This document shows positions 44,477 to 55,014 of a DNA stretch of 64,000 nucleotides, one piece after another (the first letter of the stretch is position 1; each line of letters begins with the position of its first letter). The stretch comes from Colletotrichum lupini (taxonomy: Eukaryota; Ascomycota; Sordariomycetes; Glomerellales; Glomerellaceae). Below the pieces are notes generated by a model, which was not told the DNA's origin, did not search any database, and saw only the letters and a program-made list of their open reading frames with translations. Both the position numbers and the translations under genes were made by a program. The stretch spans positions 2,852,001-2,916,000 of the forward strand of contig NC_064681.1 in the NCBI RefSeq assembly GCF_023278565.1. The letters are read 5' to 3'.

Positions 44477-47400
44477 TGCGGATCACAGGCAAGAGCAACG
44501 GCAGCGTCGAGCCTCGAGGAGCGCGGGCTCGTGGTGATTGAGATTGGAACCGAATCGGATACAGTGGCTCAATGCATGCGGCAGTCTGCGAAAAAGTTGA
44601 GGATATTTCGACGAGTGGGATCTCAGTGTTTCGCGGAAGAGAATCGGGGGGATGAATTGCAGTCTTCGGGTGAGACGGTCAGACGCAGAGGCACAGCGAC
44701 GCAGAGACGCCAGTCGGGATGGTACCAGTTGGCGTGGGTAGCAAGGCCGGTGTTGTGGCAGTTGCCAGGATTTGGGGGGGTCGTTCAGGATGTTGGACGG
44801 GAACGCTGAAGGCGGAAGCGGGTGGTAAAGGCGGGTGATCAGTGCATCCAAAGCGTGGGCGTTCGACCAGTCCAAGTTCAAGTCCAACCAGCGAGGTGGG
44901 AAAAAGGAAGGATAAAATGGAGACCCGGGGCCGAGAGTTGGAGAAGGAGACGTGGGAGAGAGGACCTGACGGGAATGTCGAATGGGGAGATGGCTTGGCG
45001 GAACTTGGAAGGCATGGCTCGTGGGCCGTGGGCCGTGGGCGTTGTCTCTCTTTTCCACCTGCACTCCAGTCTCCAGTCTCCAGTCTCCAGTTTCCAGTGC
45101 TGGGCTCGGCTGGGCAGGCTGGGGACGCTGCTTTGCTGAGGCCGGGCGAGTGGACTGACTGACTGACTATACTACCACACTATTACCTAGTAATCCAGAC
45201 TAGGCAAGGTAGGTAGGTTGAGTGGACGGGCTGGGCTGGATGGCTCGGCAATGATTCCGTTCCAAGTTCCAAGTTGTGCTGGAGGCGAAAGAGTCGCGGA
45301 ATTTGCCAGGTACGTGTGCGAACAAATCTTCTCTGTCGTCGGTAGGGAAGATCATGTGAGTTTGCTGCTGGTAGATGATTGAATCCGTTCCTGAGTATCG
45401 GTAAGGTATGGTTACCTAAGGAAGGTCGGTCGGTAGGGGAGAGCGGTGCTTCGCTGCCGAAGCGGCGTTTGGTCGTCTCGTGTCTCGATAGTTACCCTCA
45501 CGCTTTTCCAGGCAGGAATGTACCTCTAGGAACAGTACGTGAGTACCTACCTACCTTACGGTAAGGTAATCGAGGTGGGCACGTATGTAGACAAGACTAG
45601 ACAGGGTGGTGCTATGACGATGTACCCGGCAATCACGTCGTCTCCCGTCGAATTTCCGAGCGGTCGGTATTAGTCGAGTCGTGCGGGCTGTTTCGTCTAT
45701 CAGGCCCTCCTTGACAAAGCTGCTACGGCGGAGGCGGCGGCGGCGATGGCGATAGACGCGGCGGCGGCGGATACCGGCAGCAAAGGGCGAAGCCGATCAA
45801 GGGTCGAGGATGTTGTGGAGGGTGTCACAAGCTTGCTCTCTTTTATCTTCTTCTCGGTCACCAAGTTCCAGCTGCTGTCCTGGTCGTCATCCTTGATGTT
45901 TGATGTTGCTTCTCGGTCGTGGGTTAGCTGCTTAGAAAAACAGAGAGTAGGACCGATCCGAAGTACCTATTTCAAATCGAGACTGGCTGGCGAGCAGAAA
46001 CAACAATCGGGCATTCGAGATGTTGGCCGGAGTTGCAACCGCCGCGACTGAATAGTTTGTGGGAACGGGGTGGTTGCTGTAGTTTCCCTCGGTGTTCCTC
46101 AGTTAAGGTACTCTCGCGGCCCTATGCCTCTTGTTGCAAGTTTGACTGATTCCTTCTTTCTCAATCCTTGACAACGATACTTGTCGCGAAGTACAGTCCG
46201 TCTAGTGGAAAGCAATGCGAGTACCTAAGATTGTCGGGAAGGCGCACCTCAGACTTAAAGAGAAGGGGCAACCATGAAGTTGGGAGAGGAAAGAACCACT
46301 TTCTCCAGGTCTTCCTTCCCGTCTCCTTTCCCAATCTGGAGTCCCTCAAGATCCTCAATTCCAGTGTTTCCCCAATGCTTCCTCCTCCCCTTCATCTATT
46401 TTGCACTTGCACCATTATTCGCCATCTCATCGCATGCTCCTCGAAATCAAAGTATCCGAGTGCGCACCAATTGATAAAACATCGATTCATACAGATACCA
46501 TTACTAGTATCTTCACGCCTGCTGGACTCGGCCAAGGCTAGTGCATTCGCTAACTTGACCGCGGCGTCCACGGGTGCCCTCCCCCGCCGTCACCGCTCCA
46601 GAAGACAGGACGCTATTATTTCGCAATGTGACACATTCCCAACCGCACGCACCGTTCGCATTCCTTCCGTCTCCAGATCTGGGCGTCTCGCGGGGGAAAC
46701 GGGAACGGGAGCGAGGGAATGGAAAGGATCAAATGGCACACGCGCCGTAACAGAGGAAACGCACCCAGACGCTGCCTGTCAAATTTCCAACCGTCAGTGC
46801 CATTGCCACTAATCTAGACCAACCACCCAATTACCTACAACCATCTTTCAGTTCGCCTGCAGTCAGCCGCATCATCAGTCGGTCGAGGCTGTGTCGGTTC
46901 CGATACGTACCCACCGATGGTGCCCTCACCGGTTCAGTTCCCCTTCCTCACAGGGACAGGCTAGTCTGCGGCCCCCGCCACGGCGCCCCATCTCTGGGCA
47001 TCCGAAATCCCCTCATTTTCCTCAACTCAAGCGCGATATAGAAAGATAGACGTGCAGTGTTTCAGCAGCACCCCATACGCGTGTGGGAAACAGATTCGTC
47101 TAGGGGTACGGCAGGCAACAAAAAACAAAAAGCGGCTGGATTGGTTACGACCTCGCAGCATTACAAGACGTACGGTTGGCTTCGTCACCGCTTTGTGTTT
47201 TTCGCACTCTCAGCCTCCCAGGACCATCAGATTAGTGTGTGAGGGTGTTATGTTGATGTTTCTGAAGATGGGATAAGACTGTCAGGAACCCGAAACTCTC
47301 CTCAGGGTTATTTCGCCTGTCGCCCCATGGCCTTATTTGACACCAATGCAACACGCAGGCACGGAGGAAACCAATGTAGTGCACGCACATACTCAAAACC

Positions 47401-49035
47401 CAAAGAGTCTACAGGGGAAGCATTCGAAGGCTAGCGACGGAGAGCACGAGCTTTCCATGCTTTGGCCTGTTGTCTTTCAAGCCGGTGCTCTGCAACGTCC
47501 AGACGAAGTGCGAGATCCTCGTTACAGATCTGCTAGGGCGAGGAGAACCACCTATGCCAGGTTCACATGTTCACTGGGCGGGACACAGGCCCTGAGCAGA
47601 TCTGATGGCCGTAACACGGGTAGAAGAGTAATCGTTTACTCATAGGACTGCCGCATCCAGACTCCCCAAGCTTTTCGGACCAGATCGTGTGTGTTGTCGT
47701 CGGGCGCCCAGATCCATCCACGGCTCCAGCGGAAAAGATGCCCGGGGTTCCCAACCAATCACTTTGAGGATAGGGGACTGTCGACAATGGCCAGCCATGG
47801 CCCACCGAGAGCAGCCCGAGTCTCCTGCTCCTTTGGGTTACTGTTGACGTCTTCTTAACGCCATTGTCCAGATCCTTCATCGGGGGAACCGGGAACAGTG
47901 TAGTGCCCCAGTGCACGAGTTACGATTGAAGCGAATGTTTCTCGTTCTGACTCTCGTACCGACGACTTGGAAAATAGAAAAATGCGAAGAAGACGACGTG
48001 GAAAAAGCAATATCTGAAATCCATCATTGGTGGGCGACATAATCTTCGAACCGGGATCCACGATCTCTGTCCGGACAGAAATCGCGGGGTGACGGGAGAA
48101 ATAATGGAGACTCCACTCGCTTGCGTCGGTCCGTCCAAAATCCAGACACCAACATACAGCCCCAATGGGCCGACATTGCGCCCAAGTCTTAGTTGACCTG
48201 CCTGACTTGTCGACCATATCGTCGCAAACAACAGCAGAAGCCGATACCAATTTACCGACCGTGCCGACTTTGCCTTACCTAAGGTACTGACAGGAATCAA
48301 GACCACGGCACCAACCCAAAGCCGGAGCCTGACTTGTGTGCTCCGCCACGCTCTGAGGGTCCTGATGACTGCTCTCCTTTCACATTTACGAAAAGAACTA
48401 CAGCTTGCCTGCATTTCTGTAGGTAGTACGGTCCAGTAGCTTATCCCATCGGCCCCTTAGAACTGTCGATTCCTCCTAAAACTCAAGGTTCCGGCCGGAC
48501 CCCTTAGACCTCCCGTCGAGGCCCGCCGCTAAACAAACATCTGTCGTGCGCCCGCATTGCACGACTTGGTCTCGTCTTTGTCTGAACTCCCCAATGGCTT
48601 TTTAAGACCAATACTCATCACATCTCAAGCCTGTAGGTTCTGGCATCTGCTCGCGCATGCATCGAAGAAGGTATGAAATAGGGGAGATGACGAAAGAAGA
48701 ATCTATTCTCTCCGCAGCTTCTTCTTTGGATTCCATGTTGTGTCCTTTCCTACTCTATAGGTTGAGGGAACGCCAACCTAGTTATATTAACCTAGAGATA
48801 CACGAACATGCTAGTATACTCAGTCAGGTATGCTGGAGGTTGCTCTCCATCCTCGGGCACACGGAGATCAGTACGGCCAATGACTTCCTCGAATTTGCTA
48901 CTTGTCAACTTTTCCCTCACACTGCCATTACTAAAATACCGAGGATATCCTTTCGTTTCGTAGCCTACAGTCAAACAAAAATCCTACTCCTCCTCCAACA
49001 CACATCCCACTGAGCTCGTCGTCGCATATGTCTTC
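44477..49035. other. Large gene-free stretch, 4.6 kb
   Basis: This is the longest stretch outside the RIP block without a convincing gene. It holds small tandem repeats: a CTCCAGT 7-mer in about four copies at 45,064-45,098 and GACT copies near 45,153-45,168. It also has several TTACCTAAGG/CCTTACGGTAAGG words (about 45,412, 45,551, 48,273). The longest frame (46168-46812) shows no domain and no plausible composition. No tRNA cloverleaf or other RNA was found by eye. An undetected ncRNA, or a gene split by introns, cannot be excluded. Confidence 0.5.
45064..45098. repeat. Short CTCCAGT tandem repeat
   Basis: Four near-perfect copies of CTCCAGT are followed by a TTTCCAGT variant. It is a simple microsatellite-like repeat with no evident function. 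Confidence 0.8.
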
Positions 49036-51688
49036 TTACAACACCAGCAAATCACCATTGCTCCCCTGCGCTGGTTGCACCACCTGCTGCGGAGCGTGCT
49101 GATTCACCACATACCCCGTCTCGTAACCCCCAGTCTCACCAAACACGTCTCCCTGGTCGATCCTCATGGCTGCCATCTGCTGCGGTCCGATACTGTTAAA
49201 GTACGCGTCCGCGTCGTTGACCGCCTGCGCCATTTCGCCGTTGGCCGCCGCCGGGTCGTTGGCGATGTGCTGGCCGTGCATGTTATAATCCTGGGCCTGT
49301 CCGCCCATGCCGAGCATGCTCAAGCTCTTCTGGTTTTCGATGGACGTCGGGAGGAGGTGCTTCTGCAGCGCCGGCGAGTCCGTCAGCTTCTTGGGCCGCG
49401 CTGAGCGGAAGACGGTCTGCACCGGCTTCAGGTACACCGTAGCGAGCGTGCCGACGTTGAGGCACATCTCTTCGAGTGTGGCCGGGTCGAGGCGCTCGGA
49501 TTCGGCCGTGATGGGCGGCTTCTCGCCCATGACGATCTGCTTGGCTGCGGCCATGTCTGTCGACAAGAGTCGCCAGTACATGTACGCTCTGTCGCGAAGA
49601 TCCGGGTTATCCGTCTCTTCCGTCGCCCACTTGAGGACGCGAGGCACCAGCTCTTGACCCTTGGTTGGTCTCTGGATAAAGAGCTTCACGGTCGCCGTGA
49701 GCAGTGCCAGTTGCACTTCTACCGGCTCCTCGGCGAACGAGTACAAAAAGTCTTCCAGGAGTGCCTCGCTGTTCTCTATTCTGTCCGCGTATTGTCCAAT
49801 GACCCAAACCATTGCAGCCTTTGCTTCCGGCTCGTCGAGAGAGTCAAGGTGCTCGCAGAGAGTGCCGATGATGGACTCGTACTGGTTCGGATACTTGCGG
49901 AAGATGTTTCTAATAACGACCGTGGCCTCCTGTACAATATACGTGATCTTGGTCGCAACCAGTTCGAGGAGCAGGTTGATACACTGCCGCGCTGCCGGCT
50001 CGATCTTGATAGCCAGTTTGCCTATCGCTCGCACTGCCTTGCGAACGAAGTGAACGTCGATTTCCGTCGCGTACTCTCTAAGTTCGGTGAGGACCTCATC
50101 GATGTTGTTTTCGTTGGCGAGCATGAAGATGAGCTCGAGCTTCGTGACCTTGACGTAGATGGGGTCGTTGTACTTGCAGAAGAAGACGCGAATGTCGTTG
50201 CGCAAGACTTCAGGTCGACGCTGCAAGATCAAGAGAGCGTTTCGTAGAGCGAGGTACTGTACTTCTGGGCCCTTGGCCAGGAGCGTCACCAGGGGAGGAG
50301 ATAGCTTTTTGCACAGGATTGCGATCTGTCTCTGGTCCGAGATGTAGTTCATAAGATACAGAACGACACGGATGCAGGTGAGCACAACGGCTGAGTTTGA
50401 ATGTGAAAGACGCGGCGATATGCGCTCGGCAAGAAGCAAGGCTTCCCCTGACTCCTGGGGCACATATGACATGAGTGCCTCGAGGATATATGTTTGACCC
50501 CATCTGCCATGATTGTCAGCAACAGCCTTTGCAAAGCGATTGATAGTACCCACTCTGAGCAGTCGGGAAGGATAGCCACCATCTTGGAGGCATTGCTGTA
50601 GTCGATGGTAAGTTTGATGGCGTCACTACGCTCCCAAATGTCCATCAACGATGCTAGCGCACTGGCCACTACGGTAGGGTTGTCATCTCTGAGAAGCGTG
50701 TTGAGCCTGTCGATTAGATCTGACCCCTCGATCATGCGCCTGTCGTGGTCGTAAAGCTTTGCGACGCAGAAGGCGGCCGTCTTTCTCACGTATGGATCCG
50801 CATCCTTCAACATGTGCTTGACCAAAGGCACAGTCGCCTCGACGAATTCTCGGACGTGTATGTAAGACATCGTTCGCAGTGCCAATGCTCTGACTAGCGG
50901 GTTGTGATCTTCCATATCCTTGGATGACGTTAATCAACTGACTTGTCAGGAAGTCAAGGGGCCGCGCTCACCTGTTCCAGCACAGGAATAGCCTGGACGG
51001 CAATTTCTGGTCGCATCCTTGCGTAGTTGACTAGGAACAAGAAGCACCTAGATGGTTTGTCAACACCTGAATGTCCCGTGGGGAGCTATCGGGAAGTAGT
51101 ACATCTTCTTAATCTCGAGACTCTGGATATGCATGCAGCCGATGATGTCGGGGAACAGCGCGACCATATCATTGTTGCTCATGGTCATGTTGGCGACAAT
51201 CTTCTTGAGCGCAATCTTCTTGCTCGCATAGTTCTTGTCCTTCTTACCGCCGCTGTTGAGTTCCAGCCGCAATTCTGCGACTTTACCCTTGGAGGTTATT
51301 AGTTTATTGACGTAAGTCGGCGGGGGCACGTAGGCCATAAACATGGCGGGCGACACATAGGAGGACAGCATCCAACGTAGGAAATGTGAGGTGAGGTGAA
51401 GACGATTGCGCCGGCAACATATGATGAGAGGGGAAGCTGAAGCTCGAGCCCGCAAGGCACAGCAAGGCTGGTGGTGTTGGGGACGGCGGGGCAGACAGTA
51501 CGTAGGAACAACTCCCAGATGACAAGCTCGGCTTGTCTCAGACAGATATCGGAGGATTTTGGTACAGAATTCGCGAAGGATGTTGTCCAACGGCAAGACA
51601 TGTATGCGCAACGAAATCAGGAGAGACAAGAATGATTTCTTACCCTGGCAAACAACTTGGAGTCTCCTCCACCCTGTGCGCTCGACAT
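49036..51688 (-). CDS. apl2: AP-1 complex beta-adaptin (Apl2)
   Basis: Five exons: 51688-51644, 51287-51103, 51047-50972, 50918-50554 and 50503-49036, joined in frame (712 residues). The first exon encodes 15 residues (MSSAQGGGDSKLFAR) and intron 1 is long for this genome (356 nt). The protein is the large beta subunit of the clathrin adaptor at the trans-Golgi/endosome. The armadillo-like trunk is typical: GKVAELRLELNSGG, IVANMTMSNNDM, LFPDIIGCM, NYARMRPE, DMEDHNPLVRALALRTMS, DPYVRKTAAFCVAKL, and DCSEWGQTYILEALMSYVP across the last junction. A Gln/Ala-rich hinge ends the protein; there is no C-terminal ear, as in yeast Apl2 (about 726 residues). The family also includes AP-2 beta; I favour AP-1 from length and motif recall. 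Confidence 0.88.
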
Positions 51689-52547
51689 AATGGCGGCTTT
51701 CTCCTGGTATCAGACACAGCGGTCGGTGTGGTGGCGCGTAGTGCGATTCTCAGACAGGATCCCTCCGTACGGGTGTCCCGACAAGCTCTCTGCCGGTTCT
51801 CGATCGCGTCGTGGTGGGCGATAACACCCTAGGACCCCTCACGCCCAGCTGCGCGATGTATGTCGACTTTGGCTTCCCTGTACTAGGGCCAAGCCACTCG
51901 ATCGGAACGGGGTCGCAAAAGTTGGCGGGAAGACGCAGTGCTTCCTTGACTTGTCTTGGATAGTGGGAGGGGTGCAGAGGCAGAAGGGATGTCACATGCG
52001 TCGTTGGTGCCGGGGGGGTTGCGGCCAATCGAAGAGGCCTCTGCTTGATCAACGTGTCGTTGAGCTGAAATGCCGGACAACCTTCTTCTTGTCTCTACAC
52101 CAGCTGCTGTGGCCGATGTCTATCGTGGGCGATTTGGGAGGATTCGCTTTGCTCGGTGCGACGGTACGGGGTGCGGTCGGCTATCGTTTGTTTCTCGTGG
52201 GCAATCCGGGGATGCGATTTCCAGTTGTTTAAGGGGAAGTTCAACGTTGGATTCCCAAAGCTCCCGCCGTTCCGCAGTGGAGTGCGACAGGTCCGAAACT
52301 GGGCCTTATCGGTCAGCCGATAAAGAATAAGCGCAGCCGCTGTCAATGGAACCGCGTGGGGTGCGCGTCGGATTGTGTTTCCAGGGTTTAGCCGGCCCTT
52401 TTTGTGGAGAACTGCTTCCCAACGACAGCCCGTCATCACCCATCAGCGGGAACTGTTTGCCAGCTTTCGTCTCAACACCTGCATTCGAATCCTTTGAGGT
52501 TTTGACCGCGCGCTCGACTAACGAAGCTCGACATACATAGTCCGATC
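51689..52547. promoter_or_regulatory. Divergent promoter region between apl2 and EMC4
   Basis: The 859-bp region separates two divergent core genes. It contains a perfect inverted repeat TTATCGG-N4-CCGATAA at 52306-52323, that is, two facing GATA-type sites. No TATA box is evident. Confidence 0.55.
52306..52323. promoter_or_regulatory. Inverted GATA pair upstream of EMC4
   Basis: TTATCGG at 52306-52312 and CCGATAA at 52317-52323 form a perfect 7-bp inverted repeat with a 4-bp spacer. Each arm contains a GATAA core, the site of GATA factors. The site lies about 225 bp before the EMC4 start. Function is inferred from the motif only. Confidence 0.35.
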
Positions 52548-53214
52548 ATGGCTTTGGTCAATGGCGATGTCCCGCGATGGGTGGCGGACCTACAGTCTCC
52601 CCCTGCTGCTAAGTCCAAGGTCCCCGGCATCTCCGATCCCCCAGGCTACCCGTCGCAGACCTCGTCCGGCTCCAAGGTAAGCTCGCAGCGGCCCGCCTCA
52701 AGCAATCATCGGAAGCTAAGTTGTGTTTGTAGAAGCAGAAGGACCAGAAGGCTATTCAGCCGCGCAAGCAACAGACACCCGAGGAGATGGATACTCTGAA
52801 AGTCAAGAAGGCGTGGGAGGTGGCGCTCGCCCCCGTCAAGAACCTGCCAATGACGGCAATCATGATGTACATGTCCGGCAACTCGCTCCAGATCTTCAGC
52901 ATCATGATGGTCTTCATGGCTTTCAAAAACCCTCTGATGGGTCTCACCGCGGTGAACCAGGCATTCGAGAGGTTCGAGTCAGAAACAAACAAGGCCAAGA
53001 TGCTGCAGGTCAAGCTGGCATACGTCGCTATGCAATTCGTGGCCCTAGCGCTGGTGGTTTGGAAGGTTAACTCGATGGGGTTGCTGCCGTATGTATTCAT
53101 TCACAGGTTTGGTCACAATGGCATTGCTAACGCGGGAGTAGGACAACGAGGTCAGATTGGTTGGCTTGGGAAGCTCGAAGAGAGGCTTTGGAGTCCTCGG
53201 TCCCCGCTTTATAG
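52548..53214 (+). CDS. EMC4: ER membrane protein complex subunit 4 (EMC4)
   Basis: Three exons (52548-52676, 52733-53088, 53142-53214) give 185 residues. EMC inserts tail-anchored and polytopic proteins into the ER membrane. Diagnostic sequence: KKAWEVALAPVKNLPMTAIMMYMSGNSLQIFSIMMV, then NPLMGLTAVNQAFERFE, AYVAMQFVALALVVWK, and after the last intron LLPTTRSDWLAWE. The last junction (CC|G in Pro) restores this conserved C-terminal segment. Two hydrophobic spans are visible. The N-terminal 70 residues are disordered and Pro/Ser/Lys-rich. It is divergent from apl2 and tail-to-tail with the small gene at 53282, 67 bp away. Confidence 0.93.
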
Positions 53215-53281
53215 ACGACAAAATGATATCCAGTAACACATTACCGCAAACCAATTTTCGGTCCCTATCCTCGTTTATGCA

Positions 53282-53812
53282 TCATTGTACACTGCCATAC
53301 CAGACCATGCTACTGCTAGTCGCAGGCTCATATACCCAGACGCTGTCGTTTTCTCCACCGGTCGGTATTTCATCAGAGTTTCGAGCAGGCATTTCGACTT
53401 CGCCTATTGCATTGTAAGGCTGATCAGCCATATCGTCATAGTACCAACGCTGCGATGGGTCATGTACAGATGAATCGAACGTCATGCTGAAAGAATACAG
53501 CCTAGCCTGCTGGGCTTCCTTTCCCCTAAGCCATGGACGATCTACAGCAACCATATTCGTTCGGTCCTTTGTCTTTTTGAACGAAAGACAATTCGATTGA
53601 TGTGGATCATTTACGATGCTCGTTTCTGGTCTAGAGACGCCATGCCTCTTGGCCTGGTGATAGGCTGGGTTGGGATATTCTTGGGCCACCTGGGTCTGCT
53701 GCTTCATCGATGCCGATCCTCCTTTGGAGGTGGGCTTATCCGACTTGGTCTAGACAAAAGTCAGCCTCTGACCGAGGCACTACTGAATGGACTAACTCAC
53801 TTGCTGGTGCAT
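53282..53812 (-). CDS. Small orphan protein with a 12-nt first exon
   Basis: My model is exon 1 at 53812-53801 (ATG CAC CAG CAA), a 51-nt GTGAGT...TCTAG intron, and exon 2 at 53749-53282, giving 159 residues. The frame stays open upstream of the first Met of the uninterrupted ORF (53707) as far as the acceptor, which is why I extend it: MHQQ|TKSDKPTSKGGSAS precedes that Met. The protein is hydrophilic, Gln/Lys-rich at the start and acidic and aromatic at the end (QRWYYDDM, DSVWVYEP), with no signal, span or known domain. I do not recognise it. It is convergent with EMC4. A longer 5' part is possible. Confidence 0.5.
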
Positions 53813-55014
53813 TGTAGTGACGGGAATCGTTTGTTGATCTTGGTATGAAATAGAGTGTTTGATCTGCGGTCTTGATTCTCTTCTCAGGACCGTCAACGGC
53901 GCCTATGGTCCTTATACCACATCGGGCAGCGGCGCATGCTCATACAGGAAGTACGGACTCTGATGCCAAGTCGCTAACCTATTCGCCTCCTAGTGTTGGC
54001 CAGCGACACAAACAACTTTGTCAGTCAGCATGAGCTGGTAGTTCCGCTCGTAGAGTCTACATCTCTCTTGGAGCTTGTCATCGTATCCAAGCGCCCTAGC
54101 CGAACAGAGAGATTTCTGTATAATCTACGTGGTACGCAACTCACGGCAATTCTCTCATCCCACGGCAGTACATGTACTCGGTACTCCATACGATACTCTG
54201 TACGATGTTATGGCCAGGAATTACCTCAAAAGAGGGGTTTCCGAGACCACGCCTACAAAGAAGTCGAGGCTATGGAACGAAAGGGATGCTGTAAGCATGA
54301 ACTCTGAGCTCGGAGTTTGCTCCTATCTCAACCCGAAGCTGGGCCCGATGGTCTTGCTTCCACAACAGCCACGACATACCAGACCGTTAGCGATGCCGGA
54401 TGCGGTCCGGCAACGCAGCTATTCCAACGTTCAAGACCTAGCAGCCCATCGAAGTCTAGAGTCAAGCGAAACAGCGAGCCACTTAGCGGCTCTTAAAGCT
54501 TCTGAGACATGGCTAACAGCCTCCAAGGGATGGATGACATAGTAGCAGCGTATGCGTGTTTCTCTACCTTATTGGGCGAGCGCATGCACAAGACAGTGAG
54601 ACAAAACAAACTTACGCTTACCTGAGCTAGGTCGACTCTATTTTGCTGTTATGTCTTGACCGCGTTTGCCTGACCCTGACCCTGACGAGGGTGGTTCGCA
54701 AAGAAAACACAAGTCCGGTCCAAGCTTGTGAGCCTCCATCGATAGCAGATGATCCCCCAGGTTCAACTTTGAGTTATTCCTGGATATCACGTTTTCAAAA
54801 ACATCTAGAGTGTCGATCATTCTCTGACATGGCTGGATCATGTGGCACCGGAAGTCGGTGATAATTATAGAAAACCACAATTCCAGGAGAGACGAACTTG
54901 AACCCGCTCCTGGACCTGAAACTAGAACTGAGATGTTTTGATATCATTACCCAACGCCCAAAAAGCCAGTCTCTTTTACAATGGCCGAAAGGCTGTATCC
55001 AACCCCAAACCAAA
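53813..55014. other. Intergenic region, 1.2 kb, with one doubtful ORF
   Basis: Apart from a 155-codon plus-strand frame at 54075-54542, whose second half (from about codon 60) has protein-like Ser/Ala/Leu composition but no recognisable domain or signal, I see nothing. The frame may be chance. Confidence 0.35.

Noticed and set aside
46168..46812. 214-codon plus-strand ORF in the gene-free interval
   Set aside because: The composition is random-like and rich in Ser/Arg/His, with no domain and no supporting introns.
47990..48110. Possible tRNA B-box (GGTTCGAAG on the minus strand)
   Set aside because: No matching A-box, anticodon arm or acceptor stem could be drawn around it.
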